From assembly GCA_031282465.1 (NCBI GenBank), contig JAITDR010000210.1, positions 1 to 15,204 of the forward strand: 15,204 bases of DNA, in the 5' to 3' direction. Within the stretch, counting starts at the first letter, position 1; each line of letters begins with the position of its first letter. A program made the position numbers and the translations under genes. Positions 1 to 6,658 of the stretch are shown one piece after another. The DNA is from Desulfovibrio sp. GTDB lineage: Bacteria; Desulfobacterota; Desulfovibrionia; Desulfovibrionales; Desulfovibrionaceae. The notes beneath the pieces are model-generated. The model did no database searches and had not been told where the DNA came from. It saw nothing but the letters and a program-made list of their open reading frames with translations.

Positions 1-2
1 GC

Positions 3-785
3 ATGGAGGATCATCCTCTGCCCAAAAAGAAAAGCGTGTACATTCTGCCGAACCTGTTTACCACGGCCAGTCTGCTTGCCGGCTTTCTCGGCCTGATCTG
101 GGCCGCCGGCGGGAACTACGAAGCCTGCGCCCAGGCGGTGCTGTTCAGTGCGCTTATGGACGGGCTTGACGGCAAGGTGGCCCGTTGGACCGGCGGCTCC
201 AGCGAATTCGGCGTGCAATACGATTCCCTGGCGGACCTTGCCTCTTTCGGCGTGACTCCCGCGTTCTTGATTTACCGCTTCGCCTTGGGGGGATTCGGCA
301 ATATCGGCACGGCCGCCTGCTTTCTTTTTGCCGTGTGTTCCGCGCTGCGTCTCGCGCGTTTCAATGTCGGCGCATCAAGCACGGCCAATAAGAGCTTTTT
401 TACCGGGCTGCCCACTCCTGCGGCAGGCTGCACCCTGGCCTGTCTGGTGCTTATCGCGCCCAGACTGCCGGATGTTCTGCAGGGCGGCATAGGAGGCATT
501 GCTCTGGGCGGCACCGTAGGCACGGCCTTCCTCATGGTCAGCCGCATACGCTACGCTTCGTTCAAGGAACTGGGCTTTCTCAAGGCCCATCCCTTCCGCA
601 CCATGATCCAGGCTATAGCCCTGTTTGCCTTGGTTGTGGCTGATCCCGTGATTTTCGGCCCCCTGATTCTTTTCGGGTACATCGTTTCCGGCTTGGTATA
701 CACGTTCATCACCTTGCCCCGGCTGTCCAAGCTGGTCAACCGCTCTTCCCGGAACGCGGAAAAACGCGTCGACCAGCCCGGTTGA
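3..785 (+). CDS. pssA: CDP-diacylglycerol--serine O-phosphatidyltransferase
   Basis: Integral membrane enzyme that joins CDP-diacylglycerol and L-serine to give phosphatidylserine, the precursor of phosphatidylethanolamine. The CDP-alcohol phosphatidyltransferase signature is complete: D53, D56-G57, A60-R61, G70, D74 and D78, which fits D-x2-DG-x2-AR-x8-G-x3-D-x3-D. The opening KKKSVYILPNLFTTASLLAG is the usual start of the bacterial PssA II class, so the ATG at base 3 is probably the true start, although the upstream ribosome-binding region lies outside the window. Several hydrophobic segments follow (about 19-35, 83-115, 140-155, 200-235). The length of 260 residues is normal. The stop codon overlaps the TTG start proposed for mqnB by three bases, which points to cotranscription. 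Confidence 0.93.
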   Translation: MEDHPLPKKKSVYILPNLFTTASLLAGFLGLIWAAGGNYEACAQAVLFSALMDGLDGKVARWTGGSSEFGVQYDSLADLASFGVTPAFLIYRFALGGFGNIGTAACFLFAVCSALRLARFNVGASSTANKSFFTGLPTPAAGCTLACLVLIAPRLPDVLQGGIGGIALGGTVGTAFLMVSRIRYASFKELGFLKAHPFRTMIQAIALFALVVADPVIFGPLILFGYIVSGLVYTFITLPRLSKLVNRSSRNAEKRVDQPG

Positions 786-1738
786 ACGCGGGACGCGCCG
801 GGATTGCGGCCGAGCCCGCGGAAATGGAGTCGACCGGAGCAGCGCAGCGGGGCGCGTTGCTCCTTGTCTGCGCCGCAGCCTCGGAACTGCGCGCAACCCT
901 TGCCTTGTTGCCCGGCGGGAACGATATCGCCCTGCCGGACGAAGCACGTCCGCCCTTTGCCCTCCCCCGTGACGAGGCGCAACACCGCGCCGGCTCCGCC
1001 GCTCCGCGGGACGAAAAGCAACGCCGCGACTCCGCGTGCTCTCCGGAATCTCCCGAACGCGTCCTTTTGGAAACGGCATTGCCCGTTCTCAAACTTACCC
1101 GTTGCGACCTGTACCTGCTCATTTGCGGGGTGGGGCCCGTCGCGGCGGCCCTGTCCCTCGGCGCATGCCTGGGCGGCTTCATGCGTATCGCGCGGCGGGA
1201 GATGCCGGACGGCGTAATCAATACGGGTCTGGCCGGCAGTTATGACCTGGGTAAGGCTCCGGTAGGCAGCCTGCTGGCCGTCGACGAAGAACGGCTTGCG
1301 GAATACGGCGTCCGGGAGGAGACCGGCGTCCTTTCCGCCCTAGAGTTGCCACAGCTTGTCACAGACTCCGGGCCGGTGTACTCACGCCTTGCCCTTGACC
1401 CGGATGCCGCCTTGGCCCGCATGGCGCCCGCGCTTGGCAAAACTCCCGCGAGCCGGCATACTGTTCTGGAATCGTGCGCGCGCGGCGCCGCGCTGACCGT
1501 GGCCGGGATATCCGGCAACCCGGCCTTGGCGGCGCGGACGGCGCAACTTTGCGGAGGTCTTGCGGAAACTATGGAAGGCTTTGCTCTGGCTCTGGCCTGC
1601 GCCGCGGCGCGTGTCCCTTTCGCGGAATTCCGCGCTGTTTCCAATGCCGCGGGATACCGCCCCCCCCATACCTGGAATACGCCCGATGCCCTTGCTGCCC
1701 TAGGCTGGCTGGGCGCGGAACTTTTTTGCCGGGCGTAA
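782..1738 (+). CDS. mqnB: Futalosine hydrolase
   Basis: Member of the nucleoside phosphorylase/MTAN fold that splits futalosine to dehypoxanthine futalosine and hypoxanthine in the futalosine route to menaquinone; cytoplasmic. Visible family features are a beta-strand start GALLLVCAAASELRATL (24-40), GVGPVAAALSLG (116-127), NTGLAGSYDLG (147-157), and near the C-terminus E262-T-M-E-G-F followed by EFRAVSN (282-288). The start is uncertain. TTG at 782 overlaps the pssA stop, while ATG at 824 (residue 15) lies just before the first strand and would give 304 residues; neither has a strong Shine-Dalgarno. Either form is longer than the 220-240 residues usual for MqnB, because residues about 44-95 form a hydrophilic, low-complexity insert rich in Arg, Asp, Ala and Pro. 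The next gene starts four bases downstream and probably makes the menaquinone side chain, which supports the assignment. Confidence 0.85.
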   Translation: MNAGRAGIAAEPAEMESTGAAQRGALLLVCAAASELRATLALLPGGNDIALPDEARPPFALPRDEAQHRAGSAAPRDEKQRRDSACSPESPERVLLETALPVLKLTRCDLYLLICGVGPVAAALSLGACLGGFMRIARREMPDGVINTGLAGSYDLGKAPVGSLLAVDEERLAEYGVREETGVLSALELPQLVTDSGPVYSRLALDPDAALARMAPALGKTPASRHTVLESCARGAALTVAGISGNPALAARTAQLCGGLAETMEGFALALACAAARVPFAEFRAVSNAAGYRPPHTWNTPDALAALGWLGAELFCRA

Positions 1739-1742
1739 CATC

Positions 1743-2936
1743 GTGGTTTCCCTCAACGCACCCGCAGGGCCGTACTTCCCGCAAAGCTCCCCAAGCAGAG
1801 CCGGGCAGCGCCGGGACGCGGCGGCGGCCGCATTCGGCAAGGTCTGCCCTCAACAAAGCGACCCCGGCCGCTCCGGGCAGAACCCTGACGCGCCGCCGAG
1901 CGTATTCGGGGGGCCGTTTCCTGAGGCGTCGTTCACCCTGCGCGGCGACCGGGAGGAAGCCCGACGCGCCGCCGAGGCCATCGACGCCGTTCTTTCCCGT
2001 GAACAGCCCCGGATCAACGTGGAGCTTCGGAGGCATACAGCGGATTTACCGGAGCATGCGCGCGCCCCGGCGGAGCATTTGCTTCTGTCCGGGGGCAAAC
2101 GTCTGCGTCCCCTGTTGACCCTGCTTACCGGGCGCGCCTTCGGTTGCCGGGACGCCGGCCTCCATACGCTGGGCGCGGCGGTGGAGATGCTGCACGCCGC
2201 GACCCTGTTGCACGACGACATTCTCGACAATGCCCCCCTGCGCCGGGGACGTTCCTCGGCCCATGTCCTGTTCGGCACCGTGCAGGCCGTGCTGGCGGGT
2301 GACGCCATGCTGGCCAAAGCCCTGCTTCTGGTGTCGTCGTTCGGTGACCCGAGACTCACAGCCTGCGTATCGGAAGCCGTCATGCACACGGCTGAAGGCG
2401 AGATTGCCGAATTTGCCCGGCTCCGCGACACTTCCCTGAGTCATGAAGACTACGTTCGCATTATCACCGGCAAAACGGCCTGGATGCTGCGCGCTTCATG
2501 CGAACTCGGGGCGCTCCGGGCAGGGGCAGGCGAGGAGGCGGCGCGGGCCGCGGCGCTTTTCGGCCTGGAGTCGGGCATTGCCTTTCAAATCGTCGACGAC
2601 GTACTGGATTATTACCCGTGCGAAGAAACGGGCAAGCCCAAGGGAGGAGATCTCAGGGAAGGCAAATGTACGCCGCCCCTGCTCCTGTATCTCGCTTCCC
2701 TGCCTGCGGAGAAAGCCGACCGCCTGCGCGCGGACTTTGAGGGCGGCAGGCTTGATGAGGCGACTGTTGAAGCCTTGTGCGGGGAAATCTACGCCGGCGG
2801 TTTTGCGGAACAGGCCAGGGAACCCGCCGGGGTGCATCTTGCCGGGGCGGCGCAGGCGCTGGCGTCCTTTCCGCCTTCGCCGGAACGCGACCTTCTGGAC
2901 AATATCCGGCACTATATCCTGACGAGAACGGCGTAA
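1743..2936 (+). CDS. Polyprenyl diphosphate synthase (octaprenyl/heptaprenyl type), likely for the menaquinone tail
   Basis: Trans-isoprenyl diphosphate synthase that condenses isopentenyl diphosphate onto an allylic starter. Motifs in order are GGKRLRPLL (118-126), the first Asp-rich motif D158-D159-I-L-D162 followed by LRRGR, GKTAWML (243-249), the second Asp-rich motif D285-D286-V-L-D289, and GKPKGGDLREGKCTPPLLL (297-315). The product chain length cannot be read reliably from sequence, but the position directly behind mqnB makes the menaquinone side chain the likely use. The recognisable domain begins near residue 76. The first 75 residues are Pro/Ala/Gly/Arg-rich with no similarity I recognise and make the protein 397 residues, against about 320 in the family. 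The chosen start is GTG at 1743, four bases after mqnB. No ATG occurs between it and the conserved domain, so the extension is either real or the true start is a rare codon further in. Confidence 0.88.
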   Translation: MVSLNAPAGPYFPQSSPSRAGQRRDAAAAAFGKVCPQQSDPGRSGQNPDAPPSVFGGPFPEASFTLRGDREEARRAAEAIDAVLSREQPRINVELRRHTADLPEHARAPAEHLLLSGGKRLRPLLTLLTGRAFGCRDAGLHTLGAAVEMLHAATLLHDDILDNAPLRRGRSSAHVLFGTVQAVLAGDAMLAKALLLVSSFGDPRLTACVSEAVMHTAEGEIAEFARLRDTSLSHEDYVRIITGKTAWMLRASCELGALRAGAGEEAARAAALFGLESGIAFQIVDDVLDYYPCEETGKPKGGDLREGKCTPPLLLYLASLPAEKADRLRADFEGGRLDEATVEALCGEIYAGGFAEQAREPAGVHLAGAAQALASFPPSPERDLLDNIRHYILTRTA

Positions 2937-2971
2937 CCCCGGCAGCCGGCGGCGGAATCCGGTGCCGGGGT
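2936..2971 (+). terminator. Strong hairpin closing the pssA-mqnB-prenyl synthase run
   Basis: ACCCCGGCA (2936-2944) pairs perfectly with TGCCGGGGT (2963-2971) around an 18-base GC-rich loop. It starts on the last base of the stop codon. No T run follows, so an intrinsic terminator is not certain; it could instead protect the 3' end of the transcript. Confidence 0.5.
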
Positions 2972-3031
2972 CCCGTGAGGTAGGCTGGGACCTGACCATT
3001 GACATTTTTTGCCTAAAGCCACTGTCACCTC

Positions 3032-3364
3032 ATGGAAATAGTGCATTACATCACCGAAGACGGCACGGACTTGTACCGGAAATGGGTGGATGCCCTGCGG
3101 GACAATCGCGCCAAGATTGCCGTTTTGCGGCGAATTGACCGGGCGGCTATGGGTAATTTCAGCGACCACAAGCTTTGCCGGGACGGCGTTTCAGAAATGC
3201 GCGTCGATGTGGGGCCGGGATACCGGGTGTATTATTTCCTGCATGACCAAACGTCGGTCGTGCTTCTGTGCGGAGGCGACAAGCGTACTCAGGACGCGGA
3301 TATCAACAAGGCCGTTGCCTGCAGGGACGATTTTCTACGCCGGATGAAGGAGGAATTGGAATGA
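3032..3364 (+). CDS. Type II toxin, RelE/ParE superfamily (addiction module killer protein type)
   Basis: A 110-residue basic protein resembling the Gp49/HigB-like killer proteins, whose relatives act as ribosome-dependent or free mRNA interferases. Seen here are an N-terminal Y-I-T-E-D-G-T-D-L-Y-R-K-W-V-D-A-L-R-D segment, a central KLCRDGVSEMRVDVGPGYRV (57-76) and the LLCGGDKRTQDADI stretch (88-101). These match, from memory, the family pattern G-V-x-E-L-R-x-x-x-G-P-G-Y-R-V-Y followed by L-L-x-G-G-D-K-x-T-Q-x-x-D-I. The ATG at 3032 has only a weak ribosome-binding site. A TTGACA hexamer at 2999-3004 could be a -35 box, but no good -10 follows. The stop overlaps the antitoxin start as ATGA. 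Toxin-first order is typical of this subfamily. The reading frame is intact, and a degraded relative lies at 8478-8635. Confidence 0.85.
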   Translation: MEIVHYITEDGTDLYRKWVDALRDNRAKIAVLRRIDRAAMGNFSDHKLCRDGVSEMRVDVGPGYRVYYFLHDQTSVVLLCGGDKRTQDADINKAVACRDDFLRRMKEELE

Positions 3365-3672
3365 GCAAGCCGTACATTTCGCACGAAGAATCTACCATTG
3401 AGAGCTTCAAAAACGACCCGGGCTATGCCGCCGAGTATCTGAACGCCGTACTTGAAGACGGCGACCAGGAAGAACTTATGCTCGCCCTGCGCCGTGTCGC
3501 TTCGGCCTTCGGCATGAAGGACACGGCGGAAACTGCGGAGCTGAACCCCAAAACGCTCTACCGTACTCTCTCTCCCGCCGGAAATCCCGAACTGCGGAGT
3601 TTCCAGGCCATCCTTGGGGCAATGGGTATGCGCCTGGCGGTAACGCCCCTGGCGCGGGAGCAACATCAATAG
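3361..3672 (+). CDS. Antitoxin of the addiction module, HTH type
   Basis: A 103-residue partner of the upstream toxin, expected to bind and neutralise it and to repress the shared promoter. The protein has an N-terminal partner-binding part with Y21-L-N-A-V-L-E-D-G-D, then A36-L-R-R-V-A-S-A-F-G-M, and a helix-turn-helix region around AETAELNPKTLYRTLSPAGN (about 56-75), ending in FQAILGAMGMRLAVTP. This layout matches the probable addiction module antidote family that accompanies Gp49-like killers. The ATG at 3361 overlaps the toxin stop by four bases (ATGA), so translation is coupled. An in-frame extension to 3268 exists but would lie inside the toxin gene and is not needed. It ends 38 bases from the convergent BKACE stop; no clear terminator is visible in that gap. 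Confidence 0.85.
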   Translation: MSKPYISHEESTIESFKNDPGYAAEYLNAVLEDGDQEELMLALRRVASAFGMKDTAETAELNPKTLYRTLSPAGNPELRSFQAILGAMGMRLAVTPLAREQHQ

Positions 3673-3710
3673 CGGCGTTGCGGAGAAAGCCGGCCGCCTG
3701 CGCGCATCAT

Positions 3711-4643
3711 TCAGAAGCACACCTTGTCCGAACCTTTGAGTTGAAGTATGGCCCTGGCCTCATCCGGGTCGGCGATTTCCCGCCCCAGCGTTTCGATTAT
3801 CCCGCGTACGGCCGTGACCTGCTCGGCGCTGTTCTCGGCCGGCACGCCCGGCTTCAGGTACAGGTTGTCCTCCAGTCCCACGCGGGTGTTTCCGCCCATC
3901 GCGGCAGCCGCGGCGACCACGGGGAACTGGTGACGCCCCGCGGCCGCACAGGACCACACGTACTTCCCCTTGCCCAATAACTCGTCGGCCGTACGGCGTA
4001 GAAAGACCAGGTTGTCCACCGTGGCCGGCATCCCTCCCATGATGCCCAGAACAAACTGGATATAGACAAGCCCGGAAATGCTGCCCTCCTCTTTCAGGTA
4101 GGCGATGTTGTTGATCATTCCGCTGTCGTAGACTTCAAATTCCGGCAGGGAGCCATGTTCCGCCATGGTTTTCAGATAATAGCGCAATCCTTTGAAAGTA
4201 TTTGTAAATACAAGGTCCTCAGTATTTTCCAGATAGGGGATTTCCCAGTCGTGCAGGGGCTTGGCCATCTTTTTGTTCCGGGCCAGAGGACCGAGGTAGA
4301 AATTGAATGATCCGGCGTTACAGGAAGCTATTTCAGGTTTGAAAAGGGAAACCCCCGAAACGCGTTCTTCCAAGCTCATGCCGAGTCCGCCGCCGGTGGT
4401 CAGGCAAATCACGGCGTTGCAGCGTTTCTTGATGCCGGAAAGGATGGTTTCCAAAATTTTTTTGTCCACCGAGGGCCGGCCGTTGCCGGGGTCGCGCCCG
4501 TGGATATGCACAACCGCCGCCCCGGCTTCGCAGGCGCCCACCGCATGGTCGATAATTTGCCGTTCGGTTACCGGAAGATGTTCCGAAAGGCTCGGGGTGT
4601 GAATAGCGCCGGTAATCGCCGCTGTAATCAACGTCTTACCCAT
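3711..4643 (-). CDS. Beta-keto acid cleavage enzyme (BKACE, DUF849; 3-keto-5-aminohexanoate cleavage type)
   Basis: Zn-dependent TIM-barrel enzyme family in which a beta-keto acid and acetyl-CoA are converted to acetoacetate and a new CoA ester. With the start at 4643 the metal ligands H46 and H48 lie in VVHIHGRDPGNGRP, at the same numbers I recall for the lysine-fermentation enzyme Kce. The R254-V-G-L-E258-D259-N motif corresponds to Kce R226, E230 and D231, so the active site appears intact. The start at 4643 is preferred because AGAGGAAA lies seven bases upstream and MGKTLITAAITGA is the usual N-terminus; an in-frame extension to 4712 would run into the transporter gene. Length is 310 residues. 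It is the second gene of a two-gene unit, 25 bases after the AtoE-like transporter. Substrate is unknown: lysine-pathway genes such as kdd or kal are not in the window, so the symbol kce is not given. Confidence 0.9.
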   Translation of the reverse strand: MGKTLITAAITGAIHTPSLSEHLPVTERQIIDHAVGACEAGAAVVHIHGRDPGNGRPSVDKKILETILSGIKKRCNAVICLTTGGGLGMSLEERVSGVSLFKPEIASCNAGSFNFYLGPLARNKKMAKPLHDWEIPYLENTEDLVFTNTFKGLRYYLKTMAEHGSLPEFEVYDSGMINNIAYLKEEGSISGLVYIQFVLGIMGGMPATVDNLVFLRRTADELLGKGKYVWSCAAAGRHQFPVVAAAAAMGGNTRVGLEDNLYLKPGVPAENSAEQVTAVRGIIETLGREIADPDEARAILQLKGSDKVCF

Positions 4644-4668
4644 AGTGAAATTTCCTCTTTTTTCAGAA

Positions 4669-6072
4669 TCACATGACAAAGGGCAGGAAATAAATTCCCA
4701 GCCCCAGCACAACGCCGTAAATTATGCACAGGGTGAGGCCGTAAGGGAGAATCTGCTGGAAGCGCACTTTGAAAGCGCCCAGAATCGGCAGAGCCCAGAA
4801 CGGCTGGATGAGATTCGTCCATAAATCCCCGAGCACATAGGAGTTGACGACGTATGGAATCCCGACGCCGAGCTGCTGTGCCGCCGGAACCGTATAGGGA
4901 GCTTCAATGACGAACTTCGAGCCGCCGGACGGCACGAAGATGTTCATGATGCCGGAATAGATGAAGTTGATGAGCGGGAAGGATTCCTTGCTGGAAATGC
5001 TCACAAACCAGCCCGCGATAACTCCGGAAAGGCCGGAATTGGAGATTATGCCGAAAATCCCGGCATAGAACGGAAACTGAATGATGACGCCTCCCACTGT
5101 AATGACGCCGCGTCCCACCGATGCCGTAAAACTGCGCAGACTTCTGTGCATGAGCAGGCCGAGCATGAGCATGATGAAATTAAGCGAATTCAGGTCCAAT
5201 TTGCCTATGCCCTGTCTGATCAGAAAATCCGCGGCCCAGATCAGCCCGAGTATGCCGATGATCAACGGCAGGGCAAAAGAGGTGTTGAGAAATTCGGCCG
5301 GGGTGCGGTTGGTCGGTTGAGCCTCGGGTGCCTCGGCCAGGAATTCCTCGGCCAATTCCTCGGAAATCTCCTCCGCCTTGTCTCCGGCGGGGGCCATGAG
5401 CATGAACAGGACGGGCAGGCTCAGCACCAGAATGACGTTCAAAAGAATCATCTGCGGCATGAATACGGTTTCCGTGATGGGAATGACACCCGTGAGTTTT
5501 TCAATAAAGTGTCCCGGCGTCGCCACCAGCAGCGGCGGAGCCTGTGAAGGTCCTCCGGCGCAAACGATGCCTGCGTAGGCCATGGCGGCGATCATGGGGT
5601 AGTGCAGGCCGGAGCCCCTGTTGCGGGCAGCCAGTTCGCGGCCCATGATGATGCCGAGCATAAGGCCGATGCCCCAATGCAGCCACCAGACCACGGCCAG
5701 AATCAGACCGTACCAGAACAGAAGTTTGCGCGTCGACTTGAACATGGTGACGAACCTGGTGATGCCGCGCCGCGCAATCTTTGAATCCGCCAGCACAAAG
5801 CCCGTGATCATAAGGATGCTCATCTGCATGGCGAACGTAAGAAGCTGCCAGAATCCCTTGATCCAATCCTGCAACAGCTCGTAAGGCCCGTGCGGGGTCA
5901 GCCCGAAAGCCATGACAAATATGACCAGGGTGAGGGCAAGGACAAACACCATGGAATCAGGAATCCATTTCACGCTCCACACCGAAAACCATTCCACAAA
6001 GCGGTTGAAAACGTTGTCCCTCCCTGCGGAAGTACCTTGAGAATGAGCCGTCTTTCGAACTGATTGAGACAT
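4669..6072 (-). CDS. atoE: Short-chain fatty acid transporter, AtoE family
   Basis: Inner-membrane carrier of 467 residues (E. coli AtoE is about 440), likely bringing in short-chain acids or keto acids. There are about ten or more hydrophobic segments (for example 40-56, 80-95, 116-144, 205-227, 264-283, 296-308, 322-356, 366-382, 422-434, 443-464). Two stretches are typical of AtoE: FVPSGGSKFVIEAP (379-392) and GDLWTNLIQPFWALP (415-429). Between them and the N-terminal half lies a strongly acidic loop (231-250, rich in Glu). The ATG at 6072 is chosen because AGAGAGGG precedes it by a few bases and MSQSVRK leads into FNRFVEWFSVWSVKWIPDS, the family start. The open frame extends upstream to 6240, but those 56 residues do not look like transporter and fall in the leader of the sigma-54 promoter. 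The adjacent BKACE suggests the cargo is a beta-keto acid or its precursor. Confidence 0.88.
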   Translation of the reverse strand: MSQSVRKTAHSQGTSAGRDNVFNRFVEWFSVWSVKWIPDSMVFVLALTLVIFVMAFGLTPHGPYELLQDWIKGFWQLLTFAMQMSILMITGFVLADSKIARRGITRFVTMFKSTRKLLFWYGLILAVVWWLHWGIGLMLGIIMGRELAARNRGSGLHYPMIAAMAYAGIVCAGGPSQAPPLLVATPGHFIEKLTGVIPITETVFMPQMILLNVILVLSLPVLFMLMAPAGDKAEEISEELAEEFLAEAPEAQPTNRTPAEFLNTSFALPLIIGILGLIWAADFLIRQGIGKLDLNSLNFIMLMLGLLMHRSLRSFTASVGRGVITVGGVIIQFPFYAGIFGIISNSGLSGVIAGWFVSISSKESFPLINFIYSGIMNIFVPSGGSKFVIEAPYTVPAAQQLGVGIPYVVNSYVLGDLWTNLIQPFWALPILGAFKVRFQQILPYGLTLCIIYGVVLGLGIYFLPFVM

Positions 6073-6250
6073 TATTCCCTCTCTTGAAATGATGCTGATC
6101 GCCCGCAACTTTTTGTGTTTGAGATTGCCGCTTGAGGGCGGACAAAGCTCTCCTGTGCCGTTCGGGCAGAGGGAAGCCGTGAGGATTCCCCCTGCTCGAT
6201 CAACGCGCCGTTGCGAACTGCTGAAATACGCGTCAAACAAAGAGGAAAAA

Positions 6251-6265
6251 GCAAATATCGGGCCG
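6251..6265 (-). promoter_or_regulatory. Sigma-54 promoter for the atoE-BKACE operon
   Basis: Read on the - strand the sequence is CGGCCCGATATTTGC, a GG-N10-GC element with the TTGC -12 box intact and one departure inside the -24 box (consensus TGGCACG-N4-TTGC). GG is at 6264-6263 and GC at 6252-6251. Transcription would start near 6239, leaving a leader of about 167 bases before atoE. The divergent sigma-54 activator makes this site credible. Confidence 0.65.
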
Positions 6266-6364
6266 ACCTCCCGGTTCTTTGCCGATCTCCGTTCGTTTTT
6301 CCTGTAATTTTCCGTTGATGCGGCTTGCGCGCCCTTGCGCGGTCAAGTGTGTTGAGCGGCGTCC

Positions 6365-6397
6365 GTTTTTATGAAAAAAAAAATTGTATTTTTTTCG
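6365..6397. promoter_or_regulatory. A/T tract between the divergent promoters, probable intrinsic bend
   Basis: A run of ten A at about 6374-6383 and a run of seven T at 6388-6394 lie in an otherwise GC-rich region. GTCCG just before (6361-6365) and CGGAC just after (6395-6399) are inverted, so the tract sits in the centre of a large imperfect inverted repeat. Bent or IHF-bound DNA is common between a sigma-54 activator site and its promoter. No clear match to the IHF consensus is visible. Confidence 0.4.
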
Positions 6398-6432
6398 GAC
6401 ACCGTGTACGCATGTATGACCTGAAAAAAGAC

Positions 6433-6471
6433 AATTTCCCCGCCGCGCAAAAGCGCAAAAGCCGGGAAATT
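6433..6471. promoter_or_regulatory. Nested inverted repeat upstream of the regulator promoter, candidate activator site
   Basis: AATTTCCC (6433-6440) and GGGAAATT (6464-6471) are perfect 8-base inverted arms. Between them lies a second inverted repeat, GCGC-AAAA-GCGC (6445-6456), and the motif GCGCAAAA occurs twice in tandem (6445-6460). The site ends 12 bases before the -24 GG of the + strand sigma-54 promoter and lies about 170-210 bases upstream of the - strand one, within normal enhancer distance. Confidence 0.45.
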
Positions 6472-6482
6472 CGCATTTGATT

Positions 6483-6498
6483 CGGCACAGGATTTGCG
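6483..6498 (+). promoter_or_regulatory. Sigma-54 promoter for the regulator gene
   Basis: CGGCACAGGATTTGCG has GG at 6484-6485 and GC at 6496-6497, exactly ten bases apart, and matches GGCAC-N5-TTGC closely. Start of transcription would be near 6508, about 150 bases before the ATG. A sigma-70 alternative overlaps it: TTGACA at 6502-6507 with a poor -10 (GCAAAT) 17 bases later. Confidence 0.65.
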
Positions 6499-6509
6499 AG
6501 CTTGACACT

Positions 6510-6525
6510 CCGCAATGGTTTGCGG
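6510..6525. promoter_or_regulatory. Palindrome at the predicted start of regulator transcription
   Basis: CCGCAA-TGGT-TTGCGG is a perfect 6-base inverted repeat with a 4-base centre. It is framed by a second pair, GATTTGC (6491-6497, overlapping the -12 box) and GCAAATC (6525-6531). Its position at +1 would suit an operator for self-repression, or a hairpin at the 5' end of the mRNA. Confidence 0.4.
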
Positions 6526-6658
6526 CAAATCTTTGTTGTGCGATGCGCTTGGGCGGGCTGTGCCCCCTCAGGCGCATCTCAAGCGTGAACCGCCGTAGTC
6601 CGCGGGTGGGGCGGGCGACTGCAACCTTCCGGGAAAGCGACGAAAATATGGGGGGCCG

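Noticed and set aside
375..1221. Long antisense frames across pssA and mqnB
   Set aside because: They are Arg/Ser/Pro-rich shadows typical of GC-rich coding DNA and show no family features.
6147..6160. Second sigma-54-like site on the - strand (CGGCACAGGAGAGC)
   Set aside because: GG and GC are nine bases apart, not ten, and the -12 box lacks TTGC. The site at 6251-6265 has correct spacing.
6073..6239. Riboswitch in the 167-base leader of atoE
   Set aside because: Only short imperfect stems are visible and no known aptamer core can be recognised.
6073..6240. Upstream extension of the AtoE reading frame by 56 residues
   Set aside because: The extension is not transporter-like, lacks a ribosome-binding site, and covers the leader of the predicted sigma-54 transcript, whereas 6072 has a good one.
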